Below are positions 1 through 5,608 of a stretch of DNA of 18,968 nucleotides, in pieces (the stretch's first letter is position 1; every line of letters begins with the position of its first letter). Position numbers and translations under genes: made by a program. The stretch lies in the NCBI GenBank assembly GCA_903927685.1, contig CAIYOB010000312.1, positions 1-18,968 on the forward strand, read 5' to 3'. Source of the DNA: an uncultured Planctomycetaceae bacterium (GTDB taxonomy: Bacteria; Planctomycetota; Planctomycetia; Pirellulales; Pirellulaceae). Under the pieces are notes generated by a model, which was given only the letters and a program-made list of their open reading frames with translations, searched no databases and was not told where the DNA came from.

Positions 1-270
1 CGCGGCCCGACTGGGACCGCAGAAGGCTTGCGCGTAGAAGCTCGTGAACCGCACGCCCTCGGCCGCCATGCGATCCAAGTTCGGCGTGCGGATCTCCCGC
101 GAGCCGTAACAACTCAGATCGCCGTAGCCGAGGTCATCGGCCAGGATGACGACGATGTTTGGCGCACCGGGCGACGGGGCGGACAACCCGGTTGCGGCCA
201 GGCAGACGGAGACCACGGCGACAAACATGGCAAGTGCGAGCACGGTGCGGCGGCTGACGGCTGGGGGCAT
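1..270 (-). CDS. Sulfatase, N-terminal part (cut by window edge)
   Basis: This is the first 90 codons of a sulfatase (alkaline phosphatase superfamily) that hydrolyses sulfate esters, probably of polysaccharides outside the cytoplasm. The ATG at 270-268 opens a signal peptide (residues about 1-31, hydrophobic core after RR). The metal-binding motif [15 protein letters not shown] follows at residues 42-56. The active-site motif CGPSR at residues 84-88 carries the cysteine that becomes formylglycine in type I sulfatases. The frame stays open to base 1, so most of the enzyme lies outside the window. A purine-rich GGAGAAAGAAG tract sits 6 nt before the start. The RR pair followed by a hydrophobic stretch could be read as Tat-like, but no full twin-arginine motif is present. 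The family is certain from the motifs; the substrate cannot be told. Confidence 0.93.
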   Translation of the reverse strand, partial: MPPAVSRRTVLALAMFVAVVSVCLAATGLSAPSPGAPNIVVILADDLGYGDLSCYGSREIRTPNLDRMAAEGVRFTSFYAQAFCGPSRAA

Positions 271-544
271 CGAAGGCTTCTTTCTCCAGTCCAGGCGATG
301 GTCTCGCGGGAAACCCTAGCACTTTCGTCGTTCGGATCCGCGCCGTCTGCCGACAAGGCGAGCAATCCCTCGACGGTCAATCCAGCGGCGACTGCCACGC
401 TTCTACGTGAACTCCCCTTTCAATGGCCGGGGCTTCCGGCCTCGAACGTCAAGCGGTTTCCCGCCCCACACGCCGACATTCTAACCCGGCCCCCCCGGCG
501 GAGAAAGCCGTGCGTCGGGTTCCCGTCTGGCTCCTGTCCCTCCC
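271..544. other. Intergenic stretch upstream of the sulfatase
   Basis: No ORF here has both a credible start and protein-like composition. The stretch holds the first copy of a dispersed repeat (351-389) and presumably the sulfatase promoter. I could not pick a convincing -35/-10 pair on the minus strand. Confidence 0.5.
351..389 (+). repeat. Dispersed REP-like repeat, copy A
   Basis: This 39-nt block matches 1986-2024 at 34 of 39 positions in the same orientation, and weaker similarity continues about 12 nt to the right. Both copies contain a CGAG-N6-CTCG mini-stem, and two of the five mismatches fall in its 6-nt loop (AA versus CC). Neither copy lies in a real gene. It may be an intergenic repeat family. 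Confidence 0.6.
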
Positions 545-978
545 AGCAGGAATACCGGCGGCAAATCGAGCCGACGTTTGAACAGGTGATCCCTTCCCCG
601 GGGGACGATCTTCGCCAAGGACTGGTCCTGGGGGGGCGAGTCGCTTTGGACGCGGGCCCGCGAACTCCTGCATCAAGCCGAAGGCCAGGAAGAGATCCGC
701 TGGCGTCGGATCCGCTGGCGTCGGCGTGCGGACGGGGACGATACGTCGCGTCGGATCGCTTCGCCGGCGGCGCAGGGGACCCACCGTCGCATAGTCATTT
801 GGCTGCGGGGCCGTGTGGGCAGCCAGCGGATGACGGAACTTGCCACGGCGTACGGCTACCGCGCCGTCAGCGAACTCCATTGCGTCGTCCACCGCCTGGA
901 GGAAGCGGCCAAGGAAGATCGCGATCTCGCCCATTGTCTGCAGCAACTCGCCGACAGGGAGTCAAGTGTCAAGGAAGC
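545..978 (+). pseudogene. Frameshifted remnant resembling the C-terminus of a REP-associated (IS200-like) transposase
   Basis: Two reading frames together give a protein-like segment. Frame 1 (about 550-605) reads EYRRQIEPTFEQVI. From about 611 frame 2 takes over with AKDWSWGGESLWTRARELL, later MTELATAYGYRAVSEL, and then a charged helical tail ending near SSVK (about 972). The switch falls near a C/G run at 596-604, consistent with a 1-nt indel. The tail resembles the DNA-binding C-terminal region that I recall on planctomycetal REP-associated tyrosine transposases. That match is from memory and is tentative. No catalytic HUH domain is present and no stop closes frame 2 until 1291, so the piece is broken at both ends. 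The adjacent dispersed repeats fit a REP/transposase context. Confidence 0.35.
694..723 (+). repeat. Perfect 15-bp tandem duplication
   Basis: GATCCGCTGGCGTCG occurs twice back to back (694-708 and 709-723). In the remnant frame it encodes IRWRR twice, and its length (a multiple of 3) keeps that frame open. Confidence 0.95.
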
Positions 979-1033
979 CTGCATGCCCGCGGTCACCGCG
1001 CAGGCCGGTGGGATTCGTCGGGACAGGGTCTCG

Positions 1034-1063
1034 TTGCGACGTAGAACGCGAACCGGTTATACT
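1034..1063 (+). promoter_or_regulatory. Sigma-70-type promoter for a leaderless nuclease mRNA
   Basis: TTGCGA (1034-1039) and TATACT (1058-1063) are separated by 18 nt. Transcription would start about 7 nt after the -10, at about 1070-1071, on the ATG itself. No Shine-Dalgarno sequence precedes that ATG, so a leaderless transcript is the simplest reading. Confidence 0.6.
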
Positions 1064-1070
1064 GCGGCGT

Positions 1071-1952
1071 ATGACGCTCAACCCATTAGCACGCTTCCTG
1101 CCGATCCTTGTGGCCAGCTCGATGATGGTTGGCGCGGCGGCAGCAGAAGAGCTGGCAACCTTGACGCTGTGCAAACTGATTCCGACCGAGTGGGCCGATG
1201 GGGACAGTTTCCTCATCCAGACGGCGGACGGAACCAGCCACGCCATCCGACTCTACGGCGCCGACTGCATCGAATGGCATGTCAGCGATGAAACCGATGC
1301 CCGCCGCCTCCGGGCTCAGCGGCGATATTTCGGGATTTCAGAGGTGGGAGGGTCGCCTCAAGGCTCCATTGACGCCGCCAAGGAACTGGGCAAGGCCGCA
1401 GCGGAGGAGGTTAACGCGGTACTCGCCAGACCATTTTCGGTGCATACCGCATTTGCCGATGCCCGCGGTGACGGCAAACACAAACGGATCTACGGGTTTG
1501 TGACCACGGCCGATGGCGACGACCTCTCCGAGCGACTGATTCGGTTAGGTCTGGCACGTGCGTTCGGTGTCTATCGAGAGACGCCCAACAAAATGGCGGC
1601 TGGCGACTATCGCGAGTTTCTCCAAGACGTAGAACTTCAAGCGGCAAAACGCGGTGTCGGGGCATGGGCGAAAACCGATTGGGATCGCCTTCCCGACGAG
1701 CGGCAGGTGGAGCGACAGGAAAACGCCGAGTTGAGTCTGGCGACCGCGTCCTCAGAGCTTCCGCCGGGAACCCGGATCAATCCCAACACAGCTCCTCGTG
1801 ACCAACTCATGCGACTGCCCGGAGTTGGAGAAGTGACCGCTAACCGAATCATCGAAGCACGACCATTTAAGGATGTTCAAGGCTTGCGGAACGTCGAAGG
1901 CATCGGGCCAAAAACATTCGAACGCATTGCTCCGTTCTTGCGGATTCCCTGA
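1071..1952 (+). CDS. Secreted thermonuclease-family (SNase) protein with C-terminal helix-hairpin-helix
   Basis: This 293-aa exported protein is predicted to cut nucleic acids by the staphylococcal-nuclease mechanism. Residues 1-25 form a signal peptide ending AAAA. The SNase-like domain spans about 35-210. The Ca-binding and catalytic set seen in S. aureus nuclease has counterparts: D43/D45 in WADGDSF, R60, D65 and E68 in IRLYGADCIE (spacing as R35-D40-E43), and R129 in KHKRIYGF (as R87). Residues 232-293 are a ComEA-like double helix-hairpin-helix (INPNTAPRDQLMRLPGVGE and LRNVEGIGPKTFERI), which usually binds DNA backbone. The frame is open back to 840, but the upstream codons are not protein-like, and a good promoter sits immediately before ATG 1071. 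It may act in scavenging or processing extracellular DNA (inference). The domain calls are firm; the physiological role is unknown. Confidence 0.88.
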   Translation: MTLNPLARFLPILVASSMMVGAAAAEELATLTLCKLIPTEWADGDSFLIQTADGTSHAIRLYGADCIEWHVSDETDARRLRAQRRYFGISEVGGSPQGSIDAAKELGKAAAEEVNAVLARPFSVHTAFADARGDGKHKRIYGFVTTADGDDLSERLIRLGLARAFGVYRETPNKMAAGDYREFLQDVELQAAKRGVGAWAKTDWDRLPDERQVERQENAELSLATASSELPPGTRINPNTAPRDQLMRLPGVGEVTANRIIEARPFKDVQGLRNVEGIGPKTFERIAPFLRIP

Positions 1953-1985
1953 GCTTGGCGCGACCCGCTGGACGTCGATCCGGAT

Positions 1986-2024
1986 CGGCAAGCCGAGCCC
2001 TCCCTCGACGGTCAGTCCAGCGGC
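1986..2024 (+). repeat. Dispersed REP-like repeat, copy B
   Basis: Second copy of the 39-nt block at 351-389, in the same orientation with 5 mismatches. It lies 33 nt after the nuclease stop codon. The conserved CGAG/CTCG mini-stem has a CCCTCC loop here. Confidence 0.6.
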
Positions 2025-2065
2025 GGTTGCGGCGCTCTTTTCCAAGAAATTCTTGCGAACCTTTA

Positions 2066-2092
2066 TTGACGTGGCCTCGTCTGGTATAGAAT
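2066..2092 (+). promoter_or_regulatory. Possible promoter for the sigma-factor leader transcript
   Basis: TTGACG (2066-2071) is followed after 15 nt by TAGAAT (2087-2092) within an AT-richer patch. The spacer is short. If used, the message would carry more than 700 nt ahead of the sigma factor start at 2829. Confidence 0.35.
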
Positions 2093-2344
2093 TACGGGGC
2101 CAGTGTTTCGCGAGGCGGGCCGTTTTCCGTGGTTCATCGCCACAATTCGACTCGCCGCCGGGGAATTCTGGCGGTATGATCCGGGCCGTTTGCCGAATAC
2201 CTATCCAAGGGAGAGATTCGGTCCAACGGCCACCAGGGCTCGCCCCTTGAGCGGGTTGAGCCAAGCCGGGCAAGAAACGCCTGGCCCAACAGTTTTCTAT
2301 TGTCACTCTCTGACTGCGTGGGAAAGACGCGGAGGAGGATTGCG

Positions 2345-2653
2345 ATGCGTAGCTTCATTTATGCCAGCACAGCGTTGAACGTTGTCACCGAGCGTCAAGG
2401 ACGCGCGGGCGTCGCCGGCATGAATCTGCTGCGCAACGAGGATCCCGCGCGCCCACGTTTCGCTGGCGAACCGGCTGCCGAACAGCCGCATTGCCGGCTC
2501 GGCATAACCTCGCATTGCCTCCGGGAGTCGCAGGGCCTCCGGACCGCGAGAATGCCGAGTTGCCGGGCCACGCGCCATGGTGAACACAAACACCAGGCGA
2601 TGTGGTTTCCCGTGCATTCCGGCGGTACGCGTTGTTCCGCGACCAGTGCGTGA
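2345..2653 (+). CDS. Small ORF with a strong ribosome-binding site in the sigma-factor leader
   Basis: This 102-codon frame begins MRSFIYASTALNVVTERQG. It is preceded by GGAGGAGG about 6 nt before the ATG, one of the strongest Shine-Dalgarno matches in the window. I recognise no domain. The sequence is rich in Arg, Ala, His and Cys, has no membrane segment, and its second half looks less protein-like than the first. A 6-bp hairpin (CAGGAC/GTCCTG, 2654-2671) begins at the base after the stop codon, and 175 nt separate this ORF from the sigma factor. It could be a short gene, a translated leader controlling the downstream gene, or a chance frame. The ribosome-binding site is the main argument for it. 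Confidence 0.4.
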   Translation: MRSFIYASTALNVVTERQGRAGVAGMNLLRNEDPARPRFAGEPAAEQPHCRLGITSHCLRESQGLRTARMPSCRATRHGEHKHQAMWFPVHSGGTRCSATSA

Positions 2654-2828
2654 CAGGACTTGATTGTCCTGAATCCGTACGCGCACGAGTGCGTGGTTCG
2701 ACCGGCGTTTCGCCCGGACGGCACGTGTCTGGCACGTTGCTGCGCTGAGGGTCCAGCGGCAGCCTGCCAGAGCGACCAGTTCGTTCCGCCCTTGGGGGCA
2801 CCAGGCTTCTATCTGAGAGTGACGAGAC

Positions 2829-3401
2829 ATGACTACGCTGGTTCAAGACTTGAAGTCCGCTACGGTAGCGCAACTGGTTCTGGCCGCCCAGGCCGGCCAA
2901 CGGGATGCGTTCGGACAGTTGTTCGAGCGTTTCCAGGGACACGTCCAGGCGATCGCGCTGCGCCGGTTGGGCGATTGGAACGAGGCCCAGGAGCTGTGCC
3001 AGGAGGTCTTCCTGCAGGCGTTGCAAAAGATCGCACAGCTCCGCGAGCCGGAGTGCTTCGTGGCCTGGCTGCGGGCGATCACCAACCGCATGGCGATCAA
3101 CCGTGCGGTCCGGCGCGGCCCGGAACTGAGCGCTGAGCAAGAGACGCTGGACAGCGCCTGCGTCGAGTCCGACACGCCGCTGACGATCATCCTGGCGGAC
3201 GAACGTCAGGCCGAGGTCCGGGCCGGATTGGCTCGGCTCCGCGACCTGGATCGCCGGACGCTGCAAGCGTTCTACGTCGATGGCCAGTCGCTGTTGGAGA
3301 TGAGCGACGAGTTCGACGCGCCGCTGGGTACCATCAAGCGGCGACTGCACACGGCGCGAAAGCGACTGGCCAAGCACGTGGAAGAGCTGGTCGCGGTGTA
3401 A
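2829..3401 (+). CDS. RNA polymerase sigma factor, sigma-70 family (ECF-like)
   Basis: This 190-aa protein has the two-domain ECF layout. Region 2 lies at about 24-96, with region 2.2 as DWNEAQELCQEVFLQAL and the -10-recognition helix ending FVAWLRAITNRMAINRAVRR. Region 4 lies at about 128-186 with the helix-turn-helix GQSLLEMSDEFDAPLGTIKRRL. Region 3 is absent, as expected. It would direct core RNA polymerase to a dedicated promoter set. No anti-sigma factor or membrane sensor gene is next to it; the neighbour is a convergent XRE regulator, so control is not obvious from context. The ribosome-binding site before ATG 2829 is weak (GAGAGTG), but region 2 would be cut by any later start. The long leader suggests post-transcriptional control (inference). 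Downstream lies a 12-bp-stem hairpin. Confidence 0.9.
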   Translation: MTTLVQDLKSATVAQLVLAAQAGQRDAFGQLFERFQGHVQAIALRRLGDWNEAQELCQEVFLQALQKIAQLREPECFVAWLRAITNRMAINRAVRRGPELSAEQETLDSACVESDTPLTIILADERQAEVRAGLARLRDLDRRTLQAFYVDGQSLLEMSDEFDAPLGTIKRRLHTARKRLAKHVEELVAV

Positions 3402-3411
3402 GAAAGAAAAA

Positions 3412-3439
3412 GGCCCGTAGCGGATCGCCGCTACGGGCC
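3412..3439 (-). terminator. Strong intrinsic terminator between convergent genes
   Basis: GGCCCGTAGCGG-ATCG-CCGCTACGGGCC is a perfect 12-bp stem with a 4-nt loop. Read on the minus strand it is followed by TTTTTCTTTCTT, so it best terminates the XRE regulator transcript. It lies 10 nt after the sigma factor stop and may also block read-through on the plus strand, where no T-tract follows. Confidence 0.85.
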
Positions 3440-3442
3440 CAC

Positions 3443-3475
3443 TTCGTACGAGGCAATGATCGGTTTCGTACGAAA
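3443..3475. promoter_or_regulatory. Paired palindromic sites (TTCGTACGA), possible operator
   Basis: TTCGTACGA occurs at 3443-3451 and again at 3465-3473. The second sits in a perfect 12-bp palindrome, TTTCGTACGAAA (3464-3475). The two CGTACG cores are exactly 22 bp apart centre to centre, about two helical turns, which would put two dimers on one DNA face. They lie between the 3' ends of the sigma factor and XRE genes rather than at a start. Confidence 0.5.
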
Positions 3476-3524
3476 CGATGAAGGTCTGCGATCGATGAAA
3501 GTGTGAGCGTTTTTTTGACCCGAT

Positions 3525-4079
3525 TCAGTCTTCGCTGTCAAGCAGGCTGGCGTCAAAAAATTCTGCCGGAATCCGCCGCTGAACCACCTGCCCATACTCG
3601 TCCGCAGTCCGCCGCTGTCCCACCGAGTGCCAAGGCGCAACATCCTTCAGTTCCGGCATCAATTCGACGAGCTGGTCGACCAGTCGCCGGGCCAGCCGAT
3701 TCACCTGCGCACTGGGGGCCAATTCCAAGATCGCAGCCGCGGTCTTCATCACCCGAACCAGCTTGGCGCGTTCCAGGACCGGGCGAGAAAGGGGCCGTTC
3801 CGATTCGATCAACAGCTCTTCCAGCGGCACGTCGAGCGCCTTCTGCCAGCGGTACAGGTCGCTCAGCCTCAAGTCGTTCGCTTCGTTCTCCTGGCTGCGG
3901 ATCTCCCGGACATTGGAGCCCAGATGTCGAGCGGCGGTACGCAGCGAGATCCCCTGCTGGCGCCGCACGGTTCGAATCCGGTGCAGGCGACGAAAATCCG
4001 TTTCGGTCGAGGCCTCCGCGTCCTGCCCTCGGACAGGTTCGGGCGCGGACAGCTGTCCGTTGGCTCCTTGCGCAGCCAT
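3525..4079 (-). CDS. XRE-type helix-turn-helix transcriptional regulator
   Basis: This 184-aa protein has a Cro/C1-type helix-turn-helix at about 30-90: LHRIRTVRRQQGISLRTAA, then the recognition region RHLGSNVREIRSQE, then LSDLYRWQKALDVPLEELL. A helical region follows (about 95-145, LERAKLVRVMKTAAAILEL and LARRLVDQLVELMPEL), perhaps for dimerisation, and then a polar tail. A 199-aa version could start at 4124, but ATG 4079 has AGAGGAG 10 nt upstream and is preferred. The gene is divergent from the DUF4430/DUF6580 pair, so it may regulate that pair or itself, and it shares its 3' intergenic space with the sigma factor. The ligand and targets cannot be told from sequence. Confidence 0.8.
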   Translation of the reverse strand: MAAQGANGQLSAPEPVRGQDAEASTETDFRRLHRIRTVRRQQGISLRTAARHLGSNVREIRSQENEANDLRLSDLYRWQKALDVPLEELLIESERPLSRPVLERAKLVRVMKTAAAILELAPSAQVNRLARRLVDQLVELMPELKDVAPWHSVGQRRTADEYGQVVQRRIPAEFFDASLLDSED

Positions 4080-4277
4080 CGCTAACGCACTCCTCTGTTC
4101 CTGATGTCCCGGTCGAGAAGACAAGATCGATTGCCCCTATTCTCGTGACTTTGACGCGATTGACGGGGGGGAAGTTCCGTGCCGCGGCGTGTGGATGGGA
4201 GCGTGCATCGTTCGCGGGAGAAATCAAGCGATCCGCGCGACACGCCGTCAAGCCTGAGTAATCGGGGTCCGGCACGC

Positions 4278-4317
4278 GGCCAGCGACTGGGCCAGCGACG
4301 TGTGTCGGGCCAGCGAC
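4278..4317 (+). repeat. Three direct repeats of GGCCAGCGAC upstream of a promoter
   Basis: Identical 10-mers lie at 4278-4287, 4290-4299 and 4308-4317, with start-to-start spacing of 12 and 18 nt. The second and third copies extend to GGCCAGCGACGTG. The last ends 5 nt before the -35 box. This is the usual place for activator sites, although repressor binding is equally possible. Confidence 0.6.
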
Positions 4318-4322
4318 GTGCC

Positions 4323-4351
4323 TTGACCTCGGCCGCCCGGCCCGCTAACCT
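4323..4351 (+). promoter_or_regulatory. Promoter of the DUF4430-DUF6580 unit
   Basis: TTGACC (4323-4328) and TAACCT (4346-4351) are 17 nt apart. The -35 is close to consensus and the -10 is weak, which fits an activated promoter with binding sites just upstream. The leader to ATG 4404 would be about 46 nt. Confidence 0.5.
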
Positions 4352-4403
4352 CAAAGAGCCAGCGAGGCGTTGGTTTTCGATCCCGAGAATGCCGAGAGAT
4401 GCC

Positions 4404-4820
4404 ATGATGCGACGAAGAGACTTGCCGCGTGCAGCGGTTTGGCTGGGACTGGGGTTGGCGGCACTGTTGTCAGGCTTCAGCCCGGACACTTCGGCCGCGG
4501 AACCCGCCAAGGCGACGGTGGCCCTGGTGATCGACTACGATGACGGCGTCGAGAAGCACTTTCGTGAACTGCCTTGGAAGGCAGGCATGACGGTGCTGGA
4601 CGTGATCAAGGCCGCCGAACAGCATCCGCGGGGCAGCAAGTTCGTCTACCGCAGCGCAGGCGACACGGCTTTTCTTACCCAAATTGACGACGTCAAGAAC
4701 GAAGGCAGCGGCCGCAACTGGATCTTTTCGATCAACGGCGAGTTGGGCAAACGCAGCTTCGCCGTGACCGAAGTCAAGTCGTCGGACCGCGTAGTTTGGA
4801 AGTTTACGCAATACAAGTGA
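4404..4820 (+). CDS. Exported DUF4430 domain protein (beta-grasp, transcobalamin-like fold)
   Basis: This 138-aa protein has a signal peptide (RRRDLPRAAVWLGLGLAALL, cleavage about residue 32 after TSAA) and no lipobox cysteine, so a free secreted or periplasmic protein is expected. Residues about 37-136 match DUF4430: GMTVLDVIKAAEQ, then GRNWIFSINGELGKRSF and the closing SSDRVVWKF. In family members this fold occurs in cobalamin- or surface-ligand-binding proteins, so ligand binding is a reasonable inference, not proven. Start candidates are ATG 4389, 4404 and 4407. 4404 is favoured by a GAGAG tract just upstream, and 4389 has no room for a ribosome-binding site. It is followed 128 nt later by a DUF6580 membrane protein in the same direction, with no terminator between. 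Confidence 0.75.
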   Translation: MMRRRDLPRAAVWLGLGLAALLSGFSPDTSAAEPAKATVALVIDYDDGVEKHFRELPWKAGMTVLDVIKAAEQHPRGSKFVYRSAGDTAFLTQIDDVKNEGSGRNWIFSINGELGKRSFAVTEVKSSDRVVWKFTQYK

Positions 4821-4948
4821 GCCGAACCGCCGCTGGCACAGAAATTTGTCCGGAAGGCTATATTCCGTGGTACAAACAGCTCAGCGGTTCTGCTATGCTA
4901 TCGCAGGTTAGCTGCATTCCATCCACATCGACCAGGGAGAAGACTCAG

Positions 4949-5533
4949 GTGAAGCGACAACATCTCGTAGAAGGCGTGCTGTTCGTGATGCTGGTTCTGG
5001 TTGGCGTCCAGGCACGGATTTGGCTGCAGGACGTGCCCAACTTTGCGCCCGTGGCGGGGTTGGCCTTGTTCGCCGGTTACTTCTTCCGTTCGTGGCTGTT
5101 GGCGTTGTGCCTGCCGCTAAGCGTGATGGCGATCAGCGACTTGTCGATCGGCGGGTATGACTGGCGGATGATGGCGGTTGTCTACAGCATGCTGGCCGTG
5201 CCAGTGGCCTTCCGCACGATTCTCCGCCGACACCTGAGCGTCGACCAAGGCGGACGGAAATCGGCAACTCTGGCCGTGACAGGTTTGGTCGGTTGCAGCC
5301 TGGGCGCCTCGGTCCTGTTCTTCCTGACGACGAATTTCGGTTCGTGGCTGTGGTTCAATATGTACGAGCACACGTGGGCCGGCTTGGTCCAGTGCTACGC
5401 CATGGCGATTCCGTTCTTCCGCTATACCTTGTGCGGCGACCTGTTCTTCGCCGTGGTCTTGTTCGGCGGTTACGCCGTCGCCGTCCAGTTCCGGCTGGCG
5501 AGCGACGCCCGCAAGCTTGCCGCGGCCGAGTAA
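4949..5533 (+). CDS. DUF6580 family integral membrane protein, putative transport component
   Basis: This 194-aa polytopic protein has about five hydrophobic segments (about 8-25, 33-62, 72-88, 107-127 and 147-182). The family signature NFAPVAGLALFAGYFF is at residues 31-46, followed by LPLSVMAISDLSIGG. DUF6580 proteins are annotated as putative transporters, and their size and topology recall substrate-binding S components of ECF transporters; that link is inference. GTG 4949 is chosen as the start because GGGAGAAG lies about 8 nt upstream and upstream codons are not protein-like. It probably shares a transcript with the DUF4430 protein, suggesting a capture protein plus permease. It ends 27 nt before an intrinsic terminator. 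No ATPase or T component is nearby. Confidence 0.8.
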   Translation: MKRQHLVEGVLFVMLVLVGVQARIWLQDVPNFAPVAGLALFAGYFFRSWLLALCLPLSVMAISDLSIGGYDWRMMAVVYSMLAVPVAFRTILRRHLSVDQGGRKSATLAVTGLVGCSLGASVLFFLTTNFGSWLWFNMYEHTWAGLVQCYAMAIPFFRYTLCGDLFFAVVLFGGYAVAVQFRLASDARKLAAAE

Positions 5534-5560
5534 CCCCGGACTGCTTCCCGGGCTAATTCA

Positions 5561-5605
5561 ACGAGCCGGCGTTCTGGTTGTTTCCGAACTCCGGCTCGTT
5601 TTTTT
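5561..5605 (+). terminator. Intrinsic terminator after the DUF6580 gene
   Basis: ACGAGCCGG (5561-5569) pairs perfectly with CCGGCTCGT (5591-5599), with an inner GTTC/GAAC pairing. Seven T residues follow (5599-5605, the first shared with the stem). It lies 4 nt from the stop of the convergent gene at 5609. Confidence 0.9.
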
Positions 5606-5608
5606 ATG

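Larger units (their letters stand above)
1953..2344. other. Intergenic region with a repeat copy and a long sigma-factor leader
   Basis: It holds repeat copy B (1986-2024) and a promoter-like pair at 2066-2092. A GTG-initiated 91-codon frame (2103-2378) begins just after that promoter. It overlaps the next ORF out of frame and has no recognisable domain, so I do not call it. Nothing else is supported here. Confidence 0.5.
4080..4403. other. Divergent regulatory region
   Basis: Shared upstream region of the XRE regulator (-) and the DUF4430 gene (+). It contains the triple direct repeat and a promoter for the plus-strand unit, described separately. No cobalamin-riboswitch B12 box was seen. 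I found no convincing minus-strand promoter. Confidence 0.5.

Noticed and set aside
2103..2378. 91-codon frame with a GTG start right after the promoter at 2066-2092
   Set aside because: It lacks a recognisable domain and overlaps the better-initiated ORF at 2345 out of frame. Kept only as a possibility.
2385..3377. 330-codon minus-strand frame opposite the sigma factor
   Set aside because: It spans the antisense of an unambiguous sigma-70 domain gene, has low-complexity Arg/Gln composition, and no start signal.
4080..4403. Possible cobalamin riboswitch ahead of the DUF4430 gene
   Set aside because: No B12-box-like sequence was found, and the predicted leader is only about 46 nt, too short for that riboswitch.
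4834..4850. TGGCAC-N5-TTTGTC, resembling a sigma-54 promoter between the DUF4430 and DUF6580 genes
   Set aside because: The essential GC of the -12 element is absent (TG is found at that spacing).
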